From contig QMTN01000033.1 in the NCBI GenBank assembly GCA_003651105.1, positions 1-5,761 of the forward strand: 5,761 nucleotides of DNA, given 5' to 3'. The notes beneath the pieces are model-generated. The model ran no database searches. It was given only the letters and a program-made list of their open reading frames with translations, and was not told where the DNA came from. Positions 1 to 5,509 of the stretch are shown piece after piece; within the stretch, counting starts at the first letter, position 1, and every line of letters starts with the position of its first letter. The position numbers were made by a program, and so were the translations under genes. This stretch comes from Thermoplasmata archaeon (GTDB taxonomy: Archaea; Thermoplasmatota; E2; DHVEG-1; B18-G2).

Positions 1-2
1 AC

Positions 3-995
3 AGGCTATCGAGGATAATTGTAGCATATGATTACAATGATGAGCCCATCTATGCAAAGGATCTCAATGCGGTTGGAGCCATGTCGGTTCTTCTCAAGGA
101 TGCGATAAAGCCAAACCTGGTTCAGACCATCGAAGGTGTGCCAGCATTCGTTCACGGAGGACCCTTCGCAAATATAGCTCACGGTGCGAGCAGTTTGATA
201 TCAACGAAGCTCGGTTTGAAGCTCGCGGATTACTTCGTAACCGAGGCTGGTTTTGGAACAGACCTTGGGGCTGAGAAGTTCTTTAATATAGTCTGCAGGG
301 TTGGCTCTCTAAAACCGGATGCATCGATACTTGTTGTTAGTACCAGAGCTTTAAAGAGGCACGGGGGAGGAAGTGATCTATCTGCATTGAAAAAGGGGCT
401 TGCCAACCTCGAGAAACACATGGAAAATTTGGAGCTGTTTGGAGTACCCTATATAGTTGCTCTGAACAGGTTTGATGGAGATAAGGATTCCGAGATAGAT
501 GTGATCGAGGGATTCTGTAATGATAGGGATGTGCCCTTTGCGGTGGCTGATGTCTATGCTCAAGGTGGAGAGGGTGGGATCGAGCTGGCAGGGAAGCTCG
601 TTGATCTGCTGCACAACAAGAGATCCAGGTTCAGATACCTCTATGATCCCGATATGCACATAAAGGACAAGATCGAGATCGTGGCAAAAAAGATATACGG
701 TGCGGACAGGGTTGTTTACACGGTTACGGCGGAGCAGGATGTCAGACTAGCGGAGAGGATAGGTCTTGATAATCTTCCGGTATGCATAGCGAAAACCCAG
801 TACTCTCTATCAGATGATCCCTCCCTACTCGGCAGACCGAAGGGTTTCAAGATAACCATCAGGGAGATAAAGTTCTCAGCTGGGGCTGGTTTTCTCGTTC
901 CGATAACCGGAAAGATAACCACCATGCCAGGCTTACCTGATAAGCCCCATGCTGAGAACATGGACCTGACAGAGGATGGTAAGGTTGTGTGGTAG
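3..995 (+). CDS. fhs: Formate-tetrahydrofolate ligase, C-terminal part (5' end outside window)
   Basis: ATP-dependent cytoplasmic ligase joining formate to tetrahydrofolate to give 10-formyl-tetrahydrofolate, the entry of formate into folate C1 metabolism. The reading frame is open from base 3 to the TAG at 993-995, giving about 330 residues. Family members have about 555, so roughly the first 225, including the ATP-binding loop, lie off the left edge; the ATG at 81 is internal. Family hallmarks seen in order: KPNLVQT and HGGPFANIAHG (about 114-188), EAGFGTDLGAEKF (about 243-283), STRALKRHGGG (about 339-371), PVCIAKTQYSLSDDP (about 777-821), and the C-terminal TTMPGLPDKPHAEN block before the stop. 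No frameshift or lost motif is visible, so the enzyme looks functional. The next gene follows after 53 bases on the same strand. Identity is very secure; the role (purine synthesis, serine/glycine metabolism or formate assimilation) cannot be told from here. The enzyme is patchily distributed in archaea. Confidence 0.95.
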   Translation, partial: RLSRIIVAYDYNDEPIYAKDLNAVGAMSVLLKDAIKPNLVQTIEGVPAFVHGGPFANIAHGASSLISTKLGLKLADYFVTEAGFGTDLGAEKFFNIVCRVGSLKPDASILVVSTRALKRHGGGSDLSALKKGLANLEKHMENLELFGVPYIVALNRFDGDKDSEIDVIEGFCNDRDVPFAVADVYAQGGEGGIELAGKLVDLLHNKRSRFRYLYDPDMHIKDKIEIVAKKIYGADRVVYTVTAEQDVRLAERIGLDNLPVCIAKTQYSLSDDPSLLGRPKGFKITIREIKFSAGAGFLVPITGKITTMPGLPDKPHAENMDLTEDGKVVW

Positions 996-1048
996 CTGAA
1001 AGCTAATGAAAAGGATAATAACCCTCTGGATGATTCAAGGATGGGAAC

Positions 1049-1477
1049 ATGATTGTCTCGGCATTGATCGGGTTTGTGGCTGGTGCAATCCTGGCAGTAA
1101 TCGCTATGTCCATGATTTCCCCAAGGAAGGAGGAGAGTCACGAACCAGCATCGAGATTCACAAGCAAATGGTCTCTGGATTCCCTGACGAACCCGAGGAT
1201 CGTTGCCGAGTATCTTCTCGATGCCGATATTCCGCAGGGCGCAAGGATAGTTGTCAAGCAGTGCAAGGATAAAGATAAACTTAGGGGGCTGAACGTGAGA
1301 TACAATCCCAATGTGAGAGGTTGCTTTGCCATAGGAGAGGATAGAGCCATAGTTCTCGCTGGTCCTTTCAAGGAAAACGTACCAGCCATGATAACCGTAG
1401 AGAAGAGCATTCTCCTGAAGCTCAACGATCTCTTCGATAACTACTGGAACGAGGGTGTAACACCGAGAAACCTATGA
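1049..1477 (+). CDS. Small membrane-anchored protein of unknown function
   Basis: I do not recognise a named family. The 142-residue product has one strongly hydrophobic N-terminal helix (about residues 2-23) ending at PRK, so it is probably anchored with its soluble part in the cytoplasm. A polar linker (about 24-40) leads to a compact alpha/beta domain (about 41-138). Its end, with RGCFAIGEDRAIVLAGPF followed by a helix ILLKLNDLFDNYW, loosely recalls half of a phospholipase D-like fold as in TrmB-type regulators, but no HxK catalytic motif is present, so that is a weak structural guess. ATG 1049 is the only reasonable start: an in-frame TGA lies at 1031-1033, and an AAGG (1037-1040) sits 8 bases upstream. 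It lies between fhs and the deaminase, only 6 bases before the latter, which argues for co-transcription. Codon use resembles its neighbours, supporting a real gene. An alternative frame from 1006 to 1272 overlaps it and looks non-coding. Confidence 0.8.
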   Translation: MIVSALIGFVAGAILAVIAMSMISPRKEESHEPASRFTSKWSLDSLTNPRIVAEYLLDADIPQGARIVVKQCKDKDKLRGLNVRYNPNVRGCFAIGEDRAIVLAGPFKENVPAMITVEKSILLKLNDLFDNYWNEGVTPRNL

Positions 1478-1483
1478 TGTCCT

Positions 1484-2818
1484 ATGAGCGTGATCATAAA
1501 GAACACCCTGATACTTACCCAGGATGATAAGAGACGTAGAATAAAGGGAGACATCTACATAGAGGATAATATCATAAGAGAGGTGTCTGCCAAGCCGATA
1601 GATGTGGAGGCTGATTTTAAGATAGATGGTAGAGGGAAGGTCACCATTCCAGGTTTGATAAACCTTCACACCCACATCCCCATGACCCTGCTGAGAGGAT
1701 ATGGAGATGACATGGTTCTGGAGGAATGGTTAAGGAATAGGATATGGCCGGTTGAGAGAAAGCTGGATAGAGATTCCGTATCTGCAGGAACGGATCTTGG
1801 CTTGCTCGAAATGATATCAACCGGTACAACCAGCTTTGCGGACATGTACTTCTTCGAAGATACCATAGCTGAAAGAACCAGAAAGGCTGGACTGAGAGGA
1901 TTCCTAGGTTTCTCCTTTCTCGATTTCGGCACACCCGAGTATAGGTTCGATGAGCTCTTTCCCAGATGCGAGGATTTTGTGAGAAGATGGAAGGATGATG
2001 GTCTCATAACCCCAACCATCGCTCCCCATTCAACATACACATGCTCGCCTGAAACCTTGGAAAGGTGCGCGGATATAGCTGATAGACACGATCTCCTGAT
2101 CCAGGTTCACTGCTCAGAAACCCAGCACGAGGTTCACGATGTGTGGAGAAGATACAAGGCCAGACCCCTCGAGGTTTTAAGAAAGGCCGGTTTACTGAAC
2201 GATAGAACCATTTTGGCGCACTGCGGATGGATAACGAAGGGAGAGGTCAGGGAGATAGCTAGACATGGGGCGAGCATCTCTCATAATCCGGTGAGCAACA
2301 TGAAGTTAGCCACCGGTGGCTTCACTCCCCTTCCTGAGCTCTTCAAGGAAGGGGCGAACGTTGGTATAGGTACGGATGGTCCCGCCAGCAACAATACCTT
2401 AGATATGTTCGAATCGATGAAGTTTGTGGCTTTGTTGCACAAGCACCACAGATGGGATCCGTGCGTAGCTAAGGCTCAGGAGGTGCTTGATATGGCAACC
2501 ATCCATGGAGCAAAGGCTCTCCATGCCTTTGATAGGATCGGATCCATAGAGGAAGGTAAGCTCGCTGACCTGGTTGTCATAGATTTTAAGAAACCCCACC
2601 TGACTCCATGCTATGATGTGGTTTCCCATCTGATCTATGCGTGCAGATCCCTTGACGTCTATGCAACCATAGTGGATGGAAAGGTCCTGATGCTGGGAGA
2701 TGATTTCCTCACCTTGGATAAGGATGAGGTTATGGAAAGATCAAGAAGGGAGGCAGAGAGGCTGACCGGAGAGATAGGATGCTGGGGTTCATCGGTCTCA
2801 TCCTCTCCTTCTTGCTGA
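1484..2818 (+). CDS. mtaD: Amidohydrolase, probable MTA/SAH (or 5'-deoxyadenosine) deaminase
   Basis: Cytoplasmic metal-dependent amidohydrolase of the MtaD/DadD/SsnA/TrzA group (COG0402). These enzymes hydrolyse the 6-amino group of 5'-methylthioadenosine, S-adenosylhomocysteine or 5'-deoxyadenosine to the inosine analogue plus ammonia. The 444-residue product has the complete fold: N-terminal beta-sandwich part (about 1-55), metal-dependent barrel (about 56-350) and C-terminal sandwich strands (about 355-405). Metal and catalytic residues are visible: H62 and H64 in GLINLHTH, H209 and E212 in VHCSETQHE, H246 in LAHCGW, and D298 in GIGTDGPASNN. MTLLRG (67-72) and APHSTYTCSPE (180-190) are typical of the subgroup. 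The LAHCGW form, rather than the more usual LAHCVH/W, leaves substrate choice open. ATG 1484 gives a normal family N-terminus; no clear Shine-Dalgarno is seen, so translation may couple to the gene 6 bases upstream. The last roughly 13 codons overlap the next gene and encode a Ser-rich tail that looks non-conserved. Family very secure, substrate moderate. Confidence 0.88.
   Translation: MSVIIKNTLILTQDDKRRRIKGDIYIEDNIIREVSAKPIDVEADFKIDGRGKVTIPGLINLHTHIPMTLLRGYGDDMVLEEWLRNRIWPVERKLDRDSVSAGTDLGLLEMISTGTTSFADMYFFEDTIAERTRKAGLRGFLGFSFLDFGTPEYRFDELFPRCEDFVRRWKDDGLITPTIAPHSTYTCSPETLERCADIADRHDLLIQVHCSETQHEVHDVWRRYKARPLEVLRKAGLLNDRTILAHCGWITKGEVREIARHGASISHNPVSNMKLATGGFTPLPELFKEGANVGIGTDGPASNNTLDMFESMKFVALLHKHHRWDPCVAKAQEVLDMATIHGAKALHAFDRIGSIEEGKLADLVVIDFKKPHLTPCYDVVSHLIYACRSLDVYATIVDGKVLMLGDDFLTLDKDEVMERSRREAERLTGEIGCWGSSVSSSPSC
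2768..2772 (+). promoter_or_regulatory. Shine-Dalgarno for the DUF401 gene, inside the deaminase gene
   Basis: GGAGA stands 6 bases before ATG 2779. It lies within the 3' end of the deaminase coding region and supports the start that creates the 40-base gene overlap. Confidence 0.5.
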
Positions 2819-4041
2819 TAATCCTTCTCATCAGCAGGGGGAGGAGCTTCGGGTTATCTTTGCTCATTGGATCGATCCCGGTTTTTGTCTTCTCGGCATT
2901 TGAGAGAGATCCCCTGATCATGGCAAAAGAGATCTTGGCTGAGCTGATCTATTCGATAGATGATGGCACCATCGATCTCTCCATGATAAAGCTGACCCTC
3001 GTCGTCTTGATGATAACCATTATTGCGAGAACCATGGAGATAACCGGTATGCTGGAGGAGATCCTCAGGGGTCTGAGAAACTCTTTCAGTCGACGCTCCC
3101 TCTTTGCAATCATCCCAGCAACCTTGGGTCTACTCCATGTGCCAGGTGGGGCGATATTCTCTGCTCCCATGATAGGGATAGAGGGAAAAAGGGTAAGGGT
3201 TAGCAAGGAGGATCTCGCATTCTACAATATCTGGTTTCGCCACATCTGGTTCCTGGTTTCCCCTCTATCATCATCTCTCATCCTCATATGCAGTGAGGAT
3301 TTCGCGGGCATCAACATCTATTCTTTAATCCTTTACCAGATACCGATATTCATCTTCATGATACTGATTGGTATGACAAGGATAAGGGGCATCGAGGGTA
3401 GCGAAAAGGAGAGGAAAACGAAAACCAGATGGTTGAGGTTCCTACTACCCATAGTTACACCTATCCTGATCTCCATAATCCTAACTTTGCTGTTTGGTGT
3501 GGAATCCATAACCTCTCTTCTGATATCCGTACCGGTGGGGATTCTCTCTGTTCTAGCGCTCAAGAGGAGTGGCTTGGGAGAAGGAGCAAAGTTGATTGCG
3601 AGGAGCATATCCTGGAAGTTGCCCTTCGCTGTTGTTGGTATACTGACCTTTAGAGCGGTCGTCCTATCATCTGATGTTATAGAGTTCCTGAGCGGATTCT
3701 TCTCCTCCAACTGCTTGCACCCCCTCTTGATCATCATCCCTCTTCCCTTTCTTCTATCCATCCTGATGGGACATAACCTCGGGTCCATAGCTCTTGCATA
3801 CCCTGTTGTAGAGCCGTTGCTTAGAACGATTGGGGGTGATGCCATCGCTCTAACATCGATCTTCTATGTGAGCTCCTTCTCGGGTTACCTGTTCTCCCCC
3901 CTGCATCTCTGCGTCGCGGTAACCAATGAGTACTTCAAGGTGAATGCCATGAAATTCTACCAAAAAATAATCCCTCCATCCATCCTGCTGATTGCAGTTA
4001 ATCTTGGGATAATGCTTGCAATCTCGGGGCTGATCTCATGA
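2779..4041 (+). CDS. DUF401 family polytopic membrane protein, putative transporter
   Basis: A 420-residue integral membrane protein with about ten hydrophobic segments, for example 1-18, 24-40, 70-88, 107-120, 150-172, 178-200, 219-240, 243-261, 281-300, 314-332, 335-347, 357-375 and 397-418 (some may be re-entrant). It matches DUF401 (COG1906), a family of archaea and some thermophilic bacteria thought to be distantly related to ion/anion permeases of the lactate/gluconate type; no substrate is established. Visible family marks are HVPGGAIFSAPM (120-131), the NIWFRHIW stretch (150-157) followed by PLSSSLIL, and the second-half SGYLFSPLHLCVAVTNEYF (368-386). The two Gly/Pro-rich breaks, one per half, suggest an inverted-repeat design. 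A charged loop (about 201-219) divides the halves. The gene starts inside the deaminase gene and ends in an ATGA overlap with dph2, so translation is probably coupled to both. Context hints at transport of a nucleoside, purine or methylthio compound, which is inference only. Confidence 0.85.
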   Translation: MLGFIGLILSFLLIILLISRGRSFGLSLLIGSIPVFVFSAFERDPLIMAKEILAELIYSIDDGTIDLSMIKLTLVVLMITIIARTMEITGMLEEILRGLRNSFSRRSLFAIIPATLGLLHVPGGAIFSAPMIGIEGKRVRVSKEDLAFYNIWFRHIWFLVSPLSSSLILICSEDFAGINIYSLILYQIPIFIFMILIGMTRIRGIEGSEKERKTKTRWLRFLLPIVTPILISIILTLLFGVESITSLLISVPVGILSVLALKRSGLGEGAKLIARSISWKLPFAVVGILTFRAVVLSSDVIEFLSGFFSSNCLHPLLIIIPLPFLLSILMGHNLGSIALAYPVVEPLLRTIGGDAIALTSIFYVSSFSGYLFSPLHLCVAVTNEYFKVNAMKFYQKIIPPSILLIAVNLGIMLAISGLIS

Positions 4042-5030
4042 GGTTTGGGAGCTATAGGATAGATATACCTTTCGATAAAATCAGGGGTAACAAAAGAATC
4101 CTTCTTCAATTACCAGCAGGTCTCAAGATCTATGCAAGGAAGATCTCTGACCTAATAGAGGAGATAACCGGATCAGAGGTTATCCTGAGCTCCAGCTCAT
4201 GCTTTGGGGCATGTGATTTAGCTCTGGATGAGGCTAAAGCTGTATCGGCTGACTTGATCCTTCACATGGGTCATCTTCCCATACCAAGCGTGAGGGTTGA
4301 TTTTCCGGTTGAGTTTGTTAATGCTGTCATCGAGATCGATCCGGAAAGGATTGCCAGGATGATAAGGGATAATATCTACGAGAAGAAGGTATCTCTAGTC
4401 AGTACGGCCCAGCATGTGGATTACCTCGAGGAGATCGGGAGATTGCTGAAGGGATACGATGTTCTTCTGGGGAAGGGTAGCGAGAGGATAGCAAAAGCTG
4501 GTCTGGTTCTCGGCTGTGATTTCTCATCCATAGATGCCGGAGCAGATGCCGTCATCTTCATAGGGACCGGTAGCTTCCATCCCATTGGAATATGCATGGC
4601 GAGAAAGAAAAGGGTTTACTCCATAGATCCACTCTCCATGAGGATCTCGAATCCAGAAGAGTTAATGGAGATGGCAAGAAAGCTGATGAGGATCAGGCTC
4701 TCCCTGGTCTCAAGATCCATGGATGCCAGAAGCTTTGGAATAATCGTCAGCAAGAAGGTGGGTCAGAACAGGTTTGGTCTCGCCAGGAGGATAAAGAGGG
4801 ATTTGGAGAAACGGGAAAAGAAAGCCCATCTCCTGATCATGGATGATGTCAGACCGGATCTGATCGAGGATCTCGGAGGGTTTGATTGCCTCGTATCAAC
4901 GGCATGTCCAAGGGTGGCGATAGATGATTATCAAGGTTTCGATATCCCCATACTTACGCCTGTGGAGCTCGAGATGGTTATTGGAAAGAGGAGGATGGAG
5001 GATTACGAGATCGATACCTTCTCACCTTAG
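4038..5030 (+). CDS. dph2: Diphthamide biosynthesis enzyme Dph2 (2-(3-amino-3-carboxypropyl)histidine synthase)
   Basis: Catalyses the first step of diphthamide formation: a [4Fe-4S] enzyme of the non-classical radical-SAM kind that moves the 3-amino-3-carboxypropyl group of SAM to a histidine of translation elongation factor 2, releasing 5'-methylthioadenosine. Archaeal Dph2 works as a homodimer in the cytoplasm. The 330 residues match the usual archaeal length and the three repeated alpha/beta domains. The three cluster cysteines are present with expected spacing: C59 in SCFGACD, C160 in LGCD and C290 in STACPRVAIDD. Extra cysteines occur at 55, 186 and 284. The family marks QLPAGLK (24-30) and LHMGH (75-79) are also visible. 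ATG 4038 shares ATGA with the stop of the DUF401 gene, so it should be read from the same mRNA. The 3' end overlaps the convergent regulator gene by 9 bases, leaving no room for a separate terminator. Confidence 0.93.
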   Translation: MRFGSYRIDIPFDKIRGNKRILLQLPAGLKIYARKISDLIEEITGSEVILSSSSCFGACDLALDEAKAVSADLILHMGHLPIPSVRVDFPVEFVNAVIEIDPERIARMIRDNIYEKKVSLVSTAQHVDYLEEIGRLLKGYDVLLGKGSERIAKAGLVLGCDFSSIDAGADAVIFIGTGSFHPIGICMARKKRVYSIDPLSMRISNPEELMEMARKLMRIRLSLVSRSMDARSFGIIVSKKVGQNRFGLARRIKRDLEKREKKAHLLIMDDVRPDLIEDLGGFDCLVSTACPRVAIDDYQGFDIPILTPVELEMVIGKRRMEDYEIDTFSP

Positions 5031-5291
5031 GCACGAGAGAACGCTATCTATATTTTCCAAGAGCTTCAAACCCTTCTCGCTTATCCTGTAAATCCTTCCC
5101 TGCTCCTCCCCGATCTCATCGAGGAAGCCTCTGTTCCTCAGGAAGGACAGGTAATTCTGGAGCTGAGAGTAACTGAGATTAACCTGATACATTATCTGGG
5201 TCTTCTTTGCCCCATCCTTTGCCAGCCTCAAAATATCTGCAAGTATCTCAAACTCGCTCCTTCTGCTGTTTATCAACCTAACTCCTCCCAT
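5022..5291 (-). CDS. Winged-helix transcriptional regulator, ArnR1-like
   Basis: An 89-residue DNA-binding protein of the small archaeal winged-helix type (HTH_45, ArnR1-like). Predicted parts: helix 1 in SRRSEFEILADILRLA (9-24), helix 2 in KKTQIMYQVN (29-38), recognition helix in SYSQLQNYLSFLRNRG (40-55), wing (about 56-70, EEQGRIYRIS) and a C-terminal helix (about 71-86) likely used for dimerisation. No sensor domain is present. Targets are unknown; such proteins often act on their own or adjacent promoters. The start is uncertain. ATG at 5291-5289 lies about 25 bases after a TATA-like box, consistent with a leaderless message. A TTG at 5276-5274 has a strong GGAGG 7 bases before it and would give an 84-residue protein that begins just before the conserved helix. 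The gene converges on dph2 with a 9-base overlap and lies downstream of the tRNA on the same strand, about 58 bases away. Family secure, role unknown. Confidence 0.87.
   Translation of the reverse strand: MGGVRLINSRRSEFEILADILRLAKDGAKKTQIMYQVNLSYSQLQNYLSFLRNRGFLDEIGEEQGRIYRISEKGLKLLENIDSVLSCLR
5284..5288 (-). promoter_or_regulatory. Shine-Dalgarno candidate for an alternative TTG start of the regulator
   Basis: GGAGG on the - strand, 7 bases before TTG 5276-5274. It overlaps the codons just after ATG 5291, so only one of the two starts can use it. It makes the shorter 84-residue product a serious alternative. Confidence 0.4.
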
Positions 5292-5310
5292 CCATAATAA
5301 GTATCTGGCA

Positions 5311-5320
5311 TTTTAAATTT
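5311..5320 (-). promoter_or_regulatory. TATA-box candidate for the winged-helix regulator
   Basis: AAATTTAAAA on the - strand, centred near 5316. The usual archaeal distance of about 26 bases puts transcription start at about 5290, practically at ATG 5291. The surrounding DNA is AT-rich, so the exact box is approximate. A short symmetrical TTTTTCAAAAA (5319-5329) adjoins and slightly overlaps its upstream side, a possible regulator site. Confidence 0.4.
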
Positions 5321-5324
5321 TTTG

Positions 5325-5338
5325 AAAAATATCTAAAA
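5325..5338 (-). terminator. Oligo-T terminator candidate after tRNA-Ser
   Basis: On the - strand, T-runs of four (5338-5335) and five (5329-5325) occur 12 to 25 bases past the tRNA 3' end, with no hairpin. T-rich tracts of this kind terminate archaeal RNA polymerase. The tract also forms the upstream edge of the regulator promoter. Confidence 0.4.
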
Positions 5339-5349
5339 GTTTCTTCAAG

Positions 5350-5433
5350 CGCGGGGAGTGGGATTTGAACCCACGAGGGCATACGCCCACAGGGTTAGCA
5401 ACCCTGCGCCGTACCAGGCTGGGCCATCCCCGC
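5350..5433 (-). tRNA. tRNA-Ser (anticodon GCU)
   Basis: An 84-base tRNA read on the - strand. The acceptor stem GCGGGGA/TCCCCGC pairs fully (7 of 7), followed by discriminator G at 5350, the serine identity base. The anticodon stem CAGGG/CCCTG is fully paired around loop TTGCTAA; the anticodon GCT is at 5399-5397 and reads AGC/AGU serine codons. The long variable arm, with stem GGGC/GCCC and loop GTAT, is the class II feature expected of tRNA-Ser. The T arm GTGGG-TTCAAAT-CCCAC is perfect. The D arm has GCC/GGC pairing and the GG of the D loop. There is no intron, and CCA is not encoded (the following bases are CTT), so it must be added enzymatically. It is transcribed divergently from rfcL. 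Confidence 0.96.
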
Positions 5434-5456
5434 CCATTCCCAGAAGAGGAAGAGCA

Positions 5457-5464
5457 TTTAAAAT
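5457..5464 (-). promoter_or_regulatory. TATA-box candidate for tRNA-Ser
   Basis: ATTTTAAA on the - strand, centred about 27 bases before the tRNA 5' end at 5433, so transcription would begin at or next to the mature 5' end. The element is nearly symmetrical (TTTAAAAT on the other strand) and could in principle also drive rfcL with a leader of about 23 bases. Confidence 0.5.
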
Positions 5465-5480
5465 ACTATCGTGAAAAGGG

Positions 5481-5487
5481 TTAAAAC
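5481..5487 (+). promoter_or_regulatory. TATA-box candidate for rfcL
   Basis: TTAAAAC preceded by purine-rich GTGAAAAGGG (5471-5480), which could serve as a TFB recognition element. Its centre lies about 26 bases before ATG 5510, predicting a leaderless mRNA. No good Shine-Dalgarno precedes that ATG, which agrees. Confidence 0.42.
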
Positions 5488-5509
5488 CTTTCAGCCCTTT
5501 AACTGGGTA

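Noticed and set aside
716..1141. 141-codon - strand open frame across the end of fhs and the next gene
   Set aside because: It runs antisense to two well-supported genes and shows no motif or plausible start context.
1006..1272. 88-codon + strand open frame overlapping the membrane-anchored protein gene
   Set aside because: It is read in another frame over the 1049-1477 gene, has an odd composition (many Cys, Trp, Arg and Ser), and has no recognisable domain. The 1049 frame has a clean membrane helix plus a globular domain.
3333..3845. 170-codon - strand open frame antisense to the DUF401 gene
   Set aside because: Its composition mirrors the reverse of a membrane-protein gene (many Pro, Arg, Ser and Met). 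It has no family signal, while the + strand frame carries DUF401 motifs throughout.
4592..4846. 84-codon + strand open frame inside dph2
   Set aside because: It is a frame-shifted shadow of a complete, motif-bearing Dph2; its product is low-complexity and charged.
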